A DNA stretch of 33,897 bases from JBAZQS01 sp041645075 (GTDB taxonomy: Bacteria > Patescibacteriota > Patescibacteriia > 2-01-FULL-39-33): NCBI GenBank assembly GCA_041645075.1, contig JBAZQS010000008.1, positions 1 to 33,897 on the forward strand, read 5' to 3'. The stretch's first letter is position 1; every line of letters begins with the position of its first letter. The notes below the pieces were generated by a model. That model saw only the letters and a program-made list of their open reading frames with translations. It searched no databases and was not told the origin of the DNA. Shown one piece after another: positions 1 through 10,509 of this stretch. The position numbers were made by a program, and so were the translations under genes.

Positions 1-3000
1 CACCTTTCGCCTTCGCAATAAATTCCGTCATCTCCTTGTTGGCCGTAGTCAAAAACCCTATTCTTGCCCTTAATTCCCCAATAGTCATAATGATGATAAA
101 GCGTGAACGGATTATTATTGATATCCGAGCGGTCGCGCAAACTGGCGCCCGAAACCGTGCTGTCCGAACCGTCGCCCCAGTCAATTTTGTAATAAGTGAG
201 CGGCAATTGGTCGGGGTCCACAAAAACCGTAAAGCCCAATTTGACCGCGCTATTGGCATTAATAATGATGTCATTCTTGGCGGGGTCGTCATTGACTAGA
301 ATATTGACAATTCTCGGTTTGATATAGCAATAATAATTTGAGTCAGGCCCGTTCTTTTCCGCGATTCGGGTGCCGTCCGGATTTATGGCGGCGAGAGCGC
401 ATGGACTTGTCGGTATGTCCCAATTCCGTATGGTTTCGCTCGGATTTACTTCTTTATAACCGGTACTAATGGCGCAATCGCTATCTTTGGTACAAACCCG
501 GTCGGGAATATTTTGACACCGCCAAGTCCCCGCCGTTCCACTATCATCACAACGCGCGGTGGACTGGCAATTATTATTGGCCTCGCAAGAAGCGTCCTCC
601 ACACAACCGGCGCTACCCTTGCAGACGCACTTAGCATTAACGCAGGTAGGGTAAGCCGTCCATTCCCAAAAACCAAAATACCGGGCAAAAATCCGTTTAA
701 GCATATCCGTGGCCGCCGTAGCGGATTCAAATAATAAGGTATCATCTACATTAACGCAATTTTCATTAGCCGGGCAGGCAAAAAATTTATCCGCGCCCAC
801 CACGCAAATATTTTTGGTAATGGAACAACGGCCAAAAAAATTATCGCCCACATTAAAGTCCGACGAAGCCGTCACTTTGTAGGGTGAACCGGCGCGCGTG
901 GTGCCCGAAACCGTACTCCCCGATTCCGTGGAAATCGGTTTTTTATTATTAACATCGGCACTGCCATTCCAAACCAAAGGATTGTTGATGGGTTCGGGCG
1001 GGGTCATGGCGCCAAAAGGCGAGTAATCGGTTTGATAATTGAAAAGCACATCGGTTTGATTTTGGGTCGGCGGAATTTGGTAGACACTGCCCTTGGCCGT
1101 ACGGCTGGCCCACGCCTTATTGGCGCCGGTCTCGGTAACGGTCTTGACCACTTCGCGGCAATCAAAACCCTTGAAACCGTTTTTAATATCAAAATTATTA
1201 AAGTCAGAACCACCATGCTTATCCTCCCTAATTAATTTTAATTTTATGCCCCTAATCGCATGATAGGGCGTTTGACCAATATCAAAGAGAAACCAACCAT
1301 CACCGTCTTCAGAATTGCCTGGGTCACAAGGCACCTTTACTGGGTCAAAATAATCCGACCAAGTGTTTGAATTAAGAGGCAGAACCGAAATCTCATAATC
1401 AGCGCCATCGGAGTAAGTACTGAATCGGCCGACTTCAAACCATTTGACTTCACAGCCCTGGTCGTTCGTGGGTATGGTATTTGCATTACAACCCTTACCA
1501 GAAATCTTAACCCCACTGCAAGTACCATTACGGTCAACAATCGGAATATCAAAATACATAAATGAACTAAACCCGGTTTTGGTATTGGTAGTAAAAGCAT
1601 CGCCGGTCCAGTTCTGTTTGCGGTATTCAGTATCAAAAGTCATTTGCGCCGTCAAACAATAATAAAGCGGCACCATACCCTCATAATAAGTGACCTCGTC
1701 CAAGGTCTCGCCCTCGGGCGTTTCAATCGGCCACCATTGGAGGCATTGATTGGGATTTTGCGGGTCTTTGGTCAAGCAGAAACCATACCAGCCGTAAAAT
1801 AAATTCTGGTCTTTCATATATTTACAAGACAGGGAATCGCGCTCCGGATACAAGCGGCAGGAACGGCTGATGGAATAGGCCTCGTTAACTTTTAAAACCG
1901 GTTTCAAACTAATATCGTCAAACAGCGAACTGCCTTTAATGTCGCAGAAGCGGTCGCCGTCGTTATTGTCGCAATTGCCGTCGGCTGGGGATTTATCCAA
2001 GAAATTTTCCAGCACAATCCTGATGCGGCGCGTGTCGGCTGTTGGCGTATAATTTACCATAAAATATTTCCAACCCTGGCCGGCATCCGTTAAAATGTAG
2101 TCGGCTTTCAGATTATCGGCCATGTTTTGTTTGACAGGAACATTAAGACCTTGCCAATAACCGATACTGCCGTCGCCCTTATATTCTTTGATTAAAACCC
2201 GCGCCTGCGCTTCTTTGGGATTCAAGCCCTTGGTATGCATCCAGCCCGAAAAAACATAAGTCATGCTGTTATTCACATCAATATAATCCGATTGCGCCAT
2301 ATAAACTGAATTGAGCCGCAAATAACCCACGCTGTCGCGGCGATTTTCTCGCAGGGTTTCTACGCTGTATTTGTATTCTTTCCAACCCTCATCATCAATA
2401 CTGTCAGCCGGATACCAGCCCACGGGCTCGGTGCGGTCCGTATAAACCGAATCAAAACCGCCGTTGGGCACTTCGACTGATTCGCCCACCTGATACATCA
2501 ATTGGTAGGGATAATAGCCCCTAATGGATTTGCCGGCGATGTCAGCACCCACCATTGAATAGCCGGTTTTATTTAATTGCTGCTCGGAATATTTCTGCTC
2601 CACCTGACTGCCGCTCACCAACAAATTATCACACTCACCGCTTTCATTGACCGAGGAACACAAACTCAAATTAAGACAGCGGTCATTACTGCCAAAAGCC
2701 GGTGAAATATCCGTACCGGCTTTTTCATAGGTATTACAATAAAGCCATTGAGCGCATTGGCGGTCGGGCGAAACCTTGATGATTGAATCGGCATTTTTTT
2801 GCTCTTTGAGATTGGCTTCGGGCAGGGCCGGCTGTTTGGGTTGGGGTTGATTTTTTTCGGTTTTATCAACATCAAAAGTTAAATAATTATCCCGAACGCG
2901 CACGTTATTATTGCTTTCATTATAATTAATCTGGCCGCGGTCATTAAATAAAACACAGCCCGTCTTAAAATCCACCAAGCCGTTGCAAGCCGTGCGATTG

Positions 3001-6000
3001 ATGGTATTATTCAAATTATAATAAACACCGGTTTTTACCAATTTGACATTATCAATTATGGCCGTGTCAACTTGAGCCACGTCTTTATTAATATCTAACA
3101 CGCAGAATTTAGTCACGTCTCCTTCATAGTAAAACCGACCACTGATATTGGCTTCGGCTGATAAGACATTTCTGGTGATGGTGATTTGGTTATTGGTTGA
3201 GGTGGCGCTGGTATCGGGCGACCACAATCTTGCCGAGCCATCATCGCCGCAAAAAACAGAAATACTATTGGCGCCCGGACCGAAGAAAGCGGATAAAGTG
3301 TATAGGGTATGTGGCTGTAATTTTATGCGTTGGCTGGTTTTTTTGGCATAATGATTTAGCGAGTTATTCGGCATTGGTGCTGTACCAAAAACCCCCGCCG
3401 CCCAGCCGTCTGGTTTTTCATCATTATCCACATCCTGCTCAAAGTCGCCATTATAAACCAAATTAGTGTACATCTTGGCCAATGGGTCAAGGTATTCGGT
3501 ACAACTATTTTTGCCGGCCGGACAACTGCCGGCCCAGCCATCATAAGCATATCCGGTAATATTTTCATTGGCAGCATTATTTTCCAAACCCGTCCGATTA
3601 TCAAACCAGCCAATGGGCTGTAATTTTTCCACGCGCACGCCCTGGCCCATGGTTTGATACGGACTCACGTCGCAGGGCTCATTTGAACCCTGCTTAACCC
3701 AGCGGTTAATAATGGGCTCGGTGCTCGTGCCCGTAATATATTGATTTACGCAAACCTTGTCCCGCGGGTCCTTAAAGTAAGAGGCGGCTCGGTCGCCGGT
3801 AAATGATTCGCACCACAGTTCATTGAATCGGCAAAGCGCCGTTGAATACTGGTCGGGCAAATTCTTCAAATAAAGAGCATTATAGCCCACGACTTCGTCG
3901 CGATTGTTGACTTTGGGCAAGCCGTAAGCCGTACAGCCCTTGTCGGCGGCGGCGCAGGAAAATACCCGATCATTAACCAAATAAACCGGCGTATCAGTAG
4001 CTACTCTCACCTGTGAAATATCATTTTCATTATAGACACTGCCAAAGGGAGAGTCGGAATTATGGGTCTCAAACAGGGCCTCGCAACCGACGGCTTCGGG
4101 CCGGCACAATTTATTAAACGATTTCAAATTAAACGACTGGTCGTCTTGGTTGTAATAAGAACTACAGCCGACCATTTCGCCGGGAAAACAGCGATAGGGC
4201 GGCGTATTGCCAATTTTATTTTCATTTCCCTGGCCGCAATTATTTTGCGTCGCCATTTTTTCACCGCTCGGGTCAGCCAATTTATTATCACAGGCAACCG
4301 GCGTGAACCAAGAATTCTCCACCAAAAATAAATTATCCTGGACTTCTTTAAGCAAAATATTATCAATGTAAAGTTGAGTCCCGCCGGCATTAATTTCCAG
4401 ATATTGGCCGCCGTCATTGGCCCACGACATAAAGACCGGCCCTAAATCATATTTTCGCCACTCATTATAAAGTTGGACCGCGGGCACGGCCGTCTTGCCC
4501 TTTTGCGCCGAATTGACCGCAAAATAATCGGCGACATTGGCGGCCCGCGAAAACCTGATCTCTTTCAGTTCGCAAGGATTATCGGCCGTACAATTATCAC
4601 CGCCTTTGGCCCAAAAACTTAATAAATAGGTTTTATTGGCGATAAGAAAAACATTTCTCTTAATGATTTCCGACGAAGTCAGAGAGGAACCGCCCGGATA
4701 ATTCGCGGCCGAACTCAAAGTGCCGCCGCTCCAATAGTCAGCGCCTTGTTCAAAATCGCTTAAGAAAATATTTCTGACGTTATAGCCCTGATTGCCCGTG
4801 TATTCCCGGCATTTGGCAAATTGAGCCGGACAAGTCAGGCCTTCGCCGGGCACGGCCATATAAATACACTCGCCATTATCGTTCCAGTAGCCCTGTTTGC
4901 TCGCGCAGTCGCACTGCGCCAAAGGCACAACCGGCGAACCGACCAGGGCCGGACAAGAAACGCTTTTATCCGGCTGGGTCTTGGTTCGCCGCTCGGGCTT
5001 GCAATTGTCAGAAATGGAAACGGTTTTTGATAATAGGCGATAGCTTATGTTACCGCTTAAATCGTAAAATTCGCGGCAATCCGGATTTGGGACGACGCTG
5101 ATATAAAAAGGATTGTCGCCGGGATTGTCAACATAACTGTCATAAAAATAACCATGGAGTTCCTGCTTGACGCAAAGCCCGAATTTATGCATCTCATTAA
5201 CAATATCCTGATTTAAAACATCTTTGTTGTCTATATTTTCGGTTGTTCTTAAATAATTTAAATAACCAGTTAGATCACTTGGGACTAGGGGTGGGTCTAG
5301 GGGAACGGCGGCGATGGCTTGGTCTAATAAGGCGCCAAGAGTCGTGTTTTTACTTCTTATGTCTTCAAGATTTTCCGGGTCGTCGCAATAATTTTTGCTC
5401 TTTTCCGTTCCGGTTTGATAATAAAACAAATTAGCGCAAGGAGCCGTAGCCGCCAAACTGGCGCTCTGGCTGGTTTTTAATTTAAAGGCCTTTAATTGAT
5501 AGCCCGTAACATCACTGCCTTCCCAAGTATAATAATTCGCCCCATCGCTTCCGTCTTCAATTCTTTGGCAGGGGCGCAAATTAACATAATACTCCAAGCC
5601 CTCGCCGCCCTGGGCGACCTTATCAAGATTGGTAAATTGGTCGCAACCGGCATAACCGGCCGAGCAGTATAGGGGTGTTTTATCAGCGATGAATTGCGTA
5701 TAATTGGGCGAAGCAAAATCCGTTTCTTCCTGCAAATAGGTCTCATAACCCAGGCAGGGCGCCGGACAGACATCCCCGCTGTTTATGACCGCCGGGATGG
5801 ACGGGTCTTTATTAAGCGGGCGGTACAGGTCACAGCCAACCTCTTCGGGCGTGCAGACGCCGGTGTAATTAGCGCATTGAAAACTGCGATTGTCATTGTC
5901 TAAGACAGATAACAACTCGAGTTTGGTTTCCGGCCATTTTGGATTTGCGGTTGGGGTTTTTGGCGTTAAATAACAACTGTAATAATCCGGCGCTTTCTTT

Positions 6001-9000
6001 AAATAAGTCAGTTGGTCAGCCGGCCTTTCCGCCGGATTATATGGCGTGTAATCCGAAGCGCTGTTGCTATCATAGGCAAGTTCTTCTACCTTAACATCAT
6101 CAATATATATTACTGATTTTTCTGACCAAATCGGGAATCTTACTACGCCGTCAAACTCGGAATCGGGATTAACCTCAAATACAAAAGAGATTCTTTGCCA
6201 TTGATTTAATTTACTGCCATCAAATATTGGAAAGTCGTTGAAATCTTTTGTTATTTTACTCGCGCATCTGCCTTGGCAGATTTCAAGATAATCCATATCC
6301 ATACCGAAAGCAACTGGATTGGAATTTGAAAAAACCCAAGCAGAAATTGCATATTTTTTACCCGCCTCAAAATGAAACTTCTGATTCGTTGAAAAAACAT
6401 AGGCCTTATAATCTAGAATGCGGCTGCCATCTTGACAAAAAGCAAAGGTATCTTTGGTGGTAATTTTTATGGCTGATTGTCCACCGCGGACTTTCTCACC
6501 ACTGACCTCAAATTCGCCATTAGCAAAACAATAGCCCTGCTCTTCCCACCCGGGGACCGGGTTATTGTTTTGTGAAATTTCAAATCCCGGATTATAAACT
6601 AGATTGCTCCCCAACCCCGCCTTGGTCCTGATAAACTGGTTACAGCCGGCCACCTCCGCCCCGCAGGACTGGGCGTCCTTGTCAAAAAATATGTCCCCTT
6701 TATCCTGCGCCTCCGCGCCCAAAGTGAGCCAGACCGAGCCCTTGGCGCAATTCTCGTTCACTTTCCTTAAATCAAAATCATCAAAATAAACCGTGCCGAC
6801 CGTGCCGGGAATAGTGGTGATTCTTAGCGCCAGTATAGTGGCGGATTGGTTGGTAAATTCAAATTCATAGCTTTTCCAATTATTGCCGGTGTTGCCGCTG
6901 TTAAGGGTAATGCCACCCAAGATATTGCCGCCAAAAGCATCAACACTAATGGCGCCCTGGACGAGATTGCCTCGGGCATAAAAAGTTAATGAATATTTCT
7001 TATTGGCTTCTATGGATTGCGTAATATTCGGCAGAGTGGTGATAATCGCGCTGTTATCGCCGATGCTATAGGCCTCTAAAGCGTTGTCCGTGGCCGTACC
7101 GCTTCTGCCCTGGCCAAGGGCGCAGGCATGCCGTTTATTGGCGACCTCATAGCCCTCAAGCCAATATCTGGCGTCCCAGCCATCGCAACTGGAAAAATTT
7201 CCGTTGAGATTGGTTAATAAATTATTGCTCTCAAAACACTGATTAACCCGGCAATAAACGCCGCCCTTGGGAATAGTACAGCTCACGTCATCATATCTGC
7301 AAGAAAGAGGGTCATTCACATTAGCGGTGTTGCAGGGAGTATTTAAAATTACTTTATTATTCGGACTCACGCCGTGCCAAAGTAAGACATTTTCTCCTTG
7401 GACGGTACAGCCGCCTTTTGCGGCATCCCAAATACCGGCGCCGGATGATTCACTGCATACCTTTAATGTTTTAGTCGGACTGGTATTAAGCCAATAATCG
7501 CTCACCGGATTAAAAAGTCCGCTATACCATCTACAGCCCACATTTTGCGCGTTGCAATTGCGATAATCCAAAGTATTGGCCAGATAAGAAATCTCATTGC
7601 CCATTCTTGGCGTATAGGTCTGGCAGGTATTGAATCTCGGCTCGCATTTCTTGCCGTTAAAATCCCACTCTCTTTTTTCTTCGGCGCAATAACCGAATTT
7701 CAAGCAATTGCCATTATCGTCTTCCTCAATGCATTGCTGTTCATCGGCGCAGTATTCGGCGCGGTCAATGGCATTGTCCTGGCGATTGGATAAATCCGGC
7801 CCATAGCCCTGGCGGCGGCAAAATAAAGCCGGCGCTTTCATAACCCAGAACGGGTCAACCAAGCCCTTAAAGATGCTCGTCTGGTCGTCAAAGGCCGCGA
7901 TTAATTGCCTTAAAGTATAATCCTTATCGCCATATTGATTGATATATTTAGCGGCCACTTCCCAGCCGACCGGCACGATTCTATATTTTCTTAAAATGGT
8001 TATATTTCTTAAAGTGAAAACGGTTTGCGGATTGGTAACCTGCTCAACGCGGGGCGCGAATGGGCGGTCCTTGATGGAAGCGGACAAGTTCATAACCAAT
8101 TGCTTTTCTCTGATGGCCTGGACTAATAAAGGATCAAGAACGCAGTCGGTCGGGCCGGGGTTGGCCTTAACCGCCTCCGTGCAATTAGATAAATTATTTA
8201 AAATATCATATGATTCGCCCACCTTTAATTCACCGGTAATAAAATTCAGATACTGGTTTTGGGCCGCTTGAGCGCCACCCTGAAATGGCTCTGATTCGGC
8301 ATTATAGAGGGTCTGATAGCGCGAGCGGGCGCCGCTCGCGCCTTGGTCGTCGCTGAAAAATCCGGCCATTAAATTCTGGAGCAGTTTTCCGACCAAAGTG
8401 CTCACAAAAGTATCCACAAAATCCCAAACCGTATTAGTAAATATCTCCTGGCCGGCGCTTGCCTTACTTCTAGCCAAAAGCCATTCTGAAGTCACAAACT
8501 GGGAAGGCGTTAAAATTTTGCCCGCCAAATCAGTGACACTCTTAAATCCTTCCGGCGCCACTTTCAAATATGATTTCCAAAGGTCATAATCAACCCTATC
8601 TATCGCTCTGCTCTGGGCTAAAAGATAAACCGATATACTATTTTCGCCCGGCCTTAAAGTACTGTTAAAGTCCAGAGAAAAATTTGGATTGGCGATTGCC
8701 GCCTGCCAATTACTGACTATAGTGGAAAAATGGCATCTGGCGGGAACAGGTTTTTGCCAATTAATGCCAATGGCAATGGCCAATTTTACGTTAAAATCCG
8801 GAGCGCACATATCCACGCCAAAGCCGTTTCTCATAAATAAATCAATAAAATTGCCTAGAGCGCTGTCCGCGGCATTGCCCAAGTAAACGTCCCAGCCCTC
8901 GGTTATAAACAACGGCTTTTGGCCTTTGCCGCCCGAAGCCACCCAAGTGGCGGTTTCATAAGCCATGGTCTTGGCAAAAGCGCTTAATGAAGTTTTTAAA

Positions 9001-9428
9001 GCCGCCGCAAAACCGGTTCTTTTAGAGGCCCAAAGAAACTGATTATCTAAATCTTTTTTAAACCTGTTCCAGTCTGAATCCTTAATTAAATCGGCATTTT
9101 TCTTTTCAGCCGCGGCAACGCATTTATTGAACGCGGCCGTTTGCGCCGCAATGGCCATCTGTATTTTGTCGGTTCCGCCGGTACAGGTAAAAGTATTTGA
9201 GGTCATAAAGGTTCCGGAGGTGGCCGTACAGGTTTCCGGCAGTGGCGCTGCCATTACAGCCGCTTGACATCCGGCAATGGCATCGGTCACTTTTTGTTTT
9301 GCAACGTCTACCTCTAATCCGCCTAATCCGCCAACCGCTAAAACATTTTTTACAAAATAAATATTAAATATAAAGGCGAATATGATTACCAAAAAAATAA
9401 AGAAAAATTGTATTTTACTGCGCCTCAT
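1..9428 (-). CDS. giant exported Cys-rich protein with CBM4/9-like repeats (3' end outside window)
   Basis: The frame is open from the ATG at 9428 to the left edge, so the protein has at least 3,142 residues and its C-terminus is missing. The N-terminus is basic followed by a long hydrophobic stretch (MRRSK, then residues 6-32), a signal peptide or anchor. At least five modules resemble CBM4/9 (jelly-roll, galactose-binding-like) domains. Each opens with N-x-(G/D)-F-E/D and a Trp and closes with a (F/I)DD/DN-(V/I/F)-x-L strand: residues about 735-885, 941-1115, 1550-1692, 1987-2130 and 2315-2508. Between them lie repeated short Cys motifs of the form C-x(4-7)-(G)C-x2-(Y/F). A very Cys-rich stretch near residues 2930-3030 is followed by a PKD/Ig-like domain (DWGDGS, about 3038-3125). 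The ATG directly follows the stop of the TSP3 gene (TAA|ATG) with no SD, so translation is probably coupled. It is probably a cell-surface or extracellular adhesin or glycan-binding protein; the function is not recognised. Confidence 0.85.
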   Translation of the reverse strand, partial: MRRSKIQFFFIFLVIIFAFIFNIYFVKNVLAVGGLGGLEVDVAKQKVTDAIAGCQAAVMAAPLPETCTATSGTFMTSNTFTCTGGTDKIQMAIAAQTAAFNKCVAAAEKKNADLIKDSDWNRFKKDLDNQFLWASKRTGFAAALKTSLSAFAKTMAYETATWVASGGKGQKPLFITEGWDVYLGNAADSALGNFIDLFMRNGFGVDMCAPDFNVKLAIAIGINWQKPVPARCHFSTIVSNWQAAIANPNFSLDFNSTLRPGENSISVYLLAQSRAIDRVDYDLWKSYLKVAPEGFKSVTDLAGKILTPSQFVTSEWLLARSKASAGQEIFTNTVWDFVDTFVSTLVGKLLQNLMAGFFSDDQGASGARSRYQTLYNAESEPFQGGAQAAQNQYLNFITGELKVGESYDILNNLSNCTEAVKANPGPTDCVLDPLLVQAIREKQLVMNLSASIKDRPFAPRVEQVTNPQTVFTLRNITILRKYRIVPVGWEVAAKYINQYGDKDYTLRQLIAAFDDQTSIFKGLVDPFWVMKAPALFCRRQGYGPDLSNRQDNAIDRAEYCADEQQCIEEDDNGNCLKFGYCAEEKREWDFNGKKCEPRFNTCQTYTPRMGNEISYLANTLDYRNCNAQNVGCRWYSGLFNPVSDYWLNTSPTKTLKVCSESSGAGIWDAAKGGCTVQGENVLLWHGVSPNNKVILNTPCNTANVNDPLSCRYDDVSCTIPKGGVYCRVNQCFESNNLLTNLNGNFSSCDGWDARYWLEGYEVANKRHACALGQGRSGTATDNALEAYSIGDNSAIITTLPNITQSIEANKKYSLTFYARGNLVQGAISVDAFGGNILGGITLNSGNTGNNWKSYEFEFTNQSATILALRITTIPGTVGTVYFDDFDLRKVNENCAKGSVWLTLGAEAQDKGDIFFDKDAQSCGAEVAGCNQFIRTKAGLGSNLVYNPGFEISQNNNPVPGWEEQGYCFANGEFEVSGEKVRGGQSAIKITTKDTFAFCQDGSRILDYKAYVFSTNQKFHFEAGKKYAISAWVFSNSNPVAFGMDMDYLEICQGRCASKITKDFNDFPIFDGSKLNQWQRISFVFEVNPDSEFDGVVRFPIWSEKSVIYIDDVKVEELAYDSNSASDYTPYNPAERPADQLTYLKKAPDYYSCYLTPKTPTANPKWPETKLELLSVLDNDNRSFQCANYTGVCTPEEVGCDLYRPLNKDPSIPAVINSGDVCPAPCLGYETYLQEETDFASPNYTQFIADKTPLYCSAGYAGCDQFTNLDKVAQGGEGLEYYVNLRPCQRIEDGSDGANYYTWEGSDVTGYQLKAFKLKTSQSASLAATAPCANLFYYQTGTEKSKNYCDDPENLEDIRSKNTTLGALLDQAIAAVPLDPPLVPSDLTGYLNYLRTTENIDNKDVLNQDIVNEMHKFGLCVKQELHGYFYDSYVDNPGDNPFYISVVPNPDCREFYDLSGNISYRLLSKTVSISDNCKPERRTKTQPDKSVSCPALVGSPVVPLAQCDCASKQGYWNDNGECIYMAVPGEGLTCPAQFAKCREYTGNQGYNVRNIFLSDFEQGADYWSGGTLSSAANYPGGSSLTSSEIIKRNVFLIANKTYLLSFWAKGGDNCTADNPCELKEIRFSRAANVADYFAVNSAQKGKTAVPAVQLYNEWRKYDLGPVFMSWANDGGQYLEINAGGTQLYIDNILLKEVQDNLFLVENSWFTPVACDNKLADPSGEKMATQNNCGQGNENKIGNTPPYRCFPGEMVGCSSYYNQDDQSFNLKSFNKLCRPEAVGCEALFETHNSDSPFGSVYNENDISQVRVATDTPVYLVNDRVFSCAAADKGCTAYGLPKVNNRDEVVGYNALYLKNLPDQYSTALCRFNELWCESFTGDRAASYFKDPRDKVCVNQYITGTSTEPIINRWVKQGSNEPCDVSPYQTMGQGVRVEKLQPIGWFDNRTGLENNAANENITGYAYDGWAGSCPAGKNSCTEYLDPLAKMYTNLVYNGDFEQDVDNDEKPDGWAAGVFGTAPMPNNSLNHYAKKTSQRIKLQPHTLYTLSAFFGPGANSISVFCGDDGSARLWSPDTSATSTNNQITITRNVLSAEANISGRFYYEGDVTKFCVLDINKDVAQVDTAIIDNVKLVKTGVYYNLNNTINRTACNGLVDFKTGCVLFNDRGQINYNESNNNVRVRDNYLTFDVDKTEKNQPQPKQPALPEANLKEQKNADSIIKVSPDRQCAQWLYCNTYEKAGTDISPAFGSNDRCLNLSLCSSVNESGECDNLLVSGSQVEQKYSEQQLNKTGYSMVGADIAGKSIRGYYPYQLMYQVGESVEVPNGGFDSVYTDRTEPVGWYPADSIDDEGWKEYKYSVETLRENRRDSVGYLRLNSVYMAQSDYIDVNNSMTYVFSGWMHTKGLNPKEAQARVLIKEYKGDGSIGYWQGLNVPVKQNMADNLKADYILTDAGQGWKYFMVNYTPTADTRRIRIVLENFLDKSPADGNCDNNDGDRFCDIKGSSLFDDISLKPVLKVNEAYSISRSCRLYPERDSLSCKYMKDQNLFYGWYGFCLTKDPQNPNQCLQWWPIETPEGETLDEVTYYEGMVPLYYCLTAQMTFDTEYRKQNWTGDAFTTNTKTGFSSFMYFDIPIVDRNGTCSGVKISGKGCNANTIPTNDQGCEVKWFEVGRFSTYSDGADYEISVLPLNSNTWSDYFDPVKVPCDPGNSEDGDGWFLFDIGQTPYHAIRGIKLKLIREDKHGGSDFNNFDIKNGFKGFDCREVVKTVTETGANKAWASRTAKGSVYQIPPTQNQTDVLFNYQTDYSPFGAMTPPEPINNPLVWNGSADVNNKKPISTESGSTVSGTTRAGSPYKVTASSDFNVGDNFFGRCSITKNICVVGADKFFACPANENCVNVDDTLLFESATAATDMLKRIFARYFGFWEWTAYPTCVNAKCVCKGSAGCVEDASCEANNNCQSTARCDDSGTAGTWRCQNIPDRVCTKDSDCAISTGYKEVNPSETIRNWDIPTSPCALAAINPDGTRIAEKNGPDSNYYCYIKPRIVNILVNDDPAKNDIIINANSAVKLGFTVFVDPDQLPLTYYKIDWGDGSDSTVSGASLRDRSDINNNPFTLYHHYDYWGIKGKNRVFDYGQQGDDGIYCEGER

Positions 9429-10391
9429 TTATTGGGTATTAGTATTACTCAGTTGTGAATTTAATTTTTCTAAAAAAATCTGCTTCAATTGGTCATCGCT
9501 GATTTGCGATAACTGATCGGCCGGCGCGCCTTCTTGCAGTAATAAGGCCCGAATCTGGGCGCCGCTTAATTTCTTAAGTTCATCAATAGACTGGAATTGT
9601 AAACTTGTTTGGTTTGAATTGCCGGAAACAACGGTGCTGGTAGCGGCCGACCCGGCCGGAACCTGGGCGGTTTGAGCGGTAGCGCCACCGCTCATTGTTT
9701 CATGATAAAGCGCCACTATTTCCTCGTCGCTGATTTGGCTTAAGGTTTCTTGGGGTATCCCGCCCTGAAGCAGGGCCGCCCTGATTGCCTCGGCGCTCGC
9801 CTGCCCAGACAGGAGCTGATTGCTTAGGGCCTGCTGTTGAGTGATTATTTCCTGCTGATTGGCGGGCAACCCAGTCGCGGCCAGGCCGCCATTAACATTG
9901 GTCCCGCCGCCGCCAAAACAATCATCACTGCCCGGACAATTGGGGTCATGACCGCCGTCAATTTCTTTCTTGTCAGGAAATCCGTCTCCGTCCGTATCCT
10001 CTAGATAGGGGCTGGTCTTATAAATATATAATTCATCATAATCGGATAGGCCGTCATTATCCGTATCTTTTTGCTTTAAGGCCAAAATAGTGGCTAATGT
10101 TTCTTTGGCTTCCGGCGCCGGCTTTTGATTGGCGGCATCTTGGCTTATTTTAAAAACCGCGCTTAGGGGACCGTTAAGAGAGGCCTTGGTTTGATAATAG
10201 ATTAAAAAAATCGCGGCCACACAGATAATTAAAACCAGGCCGGTGATGATTTTTTCTCGGCCTGATTTGGTTTGCGGCGAATTTTCGTTTTTATCAAGCA
10301 TAATAAAATCATTACTGGCCTCCTCGCCGGTTTGATTTTGTTGGGAATATTCATCCCAAAAATCTTTTTGCGGTTTCTCGCCACCTTCCAT
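9429..10391 (-). CDS. membrane-anchored TSP3-repeat (Ca-binding) protein
   Basis: A 320-aa protein starting at ATG 10391. An upstream in-frame TTG at 10454 was rejected because it coincides with the -35 box. Residues 1-45 are polar (cytoplasmic), 46-66 form one membrane helix and the rest should be outside. Residues about 108-153 hold two thrombospondin type 3-like calcium loops (DTDNDGLSDYDE and DTDGDGFPDKKE) ending in a Cys pair (C152, C158). After a Gly/Asn linker come two copies of a helical motif, residues about 192-232 and 273-310, both carrying an LSQISD(E/D) core. TSP3 repeats are known to bind Ca2+ and rigidify extracellular stalks. The stop touches the ATG of the giant gene, so the two are very likely co-translated and may act together at the surface. 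The function of the duplicated helical motif is not recognised. Confidence 0.85.
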   Translation of the reverse strand: MEGGEKPQKDFWDEYSQQNQTGEEASNDFIMLDKNENSPQTKSGREKIITGLVLIICVAAIFLIYYQTKASLNGPLSAVFKISQDAANQKPAPEAKETLATILALKQKDTDNDGLSDYDELYIYKTSPYLEDTDGDGFPDKKEIDGGHDPNCPGSDDCFGGGGTNVNGGLAATGLPANQQEIITQQQALSNQLLSGQASAEAIRAALLQGGIPQETLSQISDEEIVALYHETMSGGATAQTAQVPAGSAATSTVVSGNSNQTSLQFQSIDELKKLSGAQIRALLLQEGAPADQLSQISDDQLKQIFLEKLNSQLSNTNTQ

Positions 10392-10425
10392 AAATATCCA
10401 ATATTGTGGATAACAATTTAAATAA

Positions 10426-10454
10426 ATTATAACATAAAATAACACGGAAAACAA
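10426..10454 (-). promoter_or_regulatory. promoter of the TSP3/giant-protein operon
   Basis: On the minus strand, -35 TTGTTT (10454-10449), a 17-nt spacer and a perfect -10 TATAAT (10431-10426) lie 35 nt before the ATG at 10391. The match and position suit a sigma-70 promoter. The next gene upstream (rsmA) ends 200 nt away, beyond a repeat. Confidence 0.6.
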
Positions 10455-10509
10455 AAAATGGGGTTATACTACAACACAAACCATCTCACAGAATCAATGT
10501 GTTCATAAA

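Noticed and set aside
1..60. Possible frameshift at the left end of the giant gene
   Set aside because: A second frame looked open here, but counting from the ATG at 9428 and from the DWGDGS motif gives the same phase, so the frame is continuous.
513..9000. Numerous short open frames on both strands across the first 9 kb
   Set aside because: All lie within the single open minus-strand frame of the giant protein and show no start signals or recognisable domains.
10392..10454. Longer start (TTG at 10454) for the TSP3 protein
   Set aside because: It lies in the -35 box of a good promoter and adds a hydrophobic stretch unlike the rest; ATG 10391 fits better.
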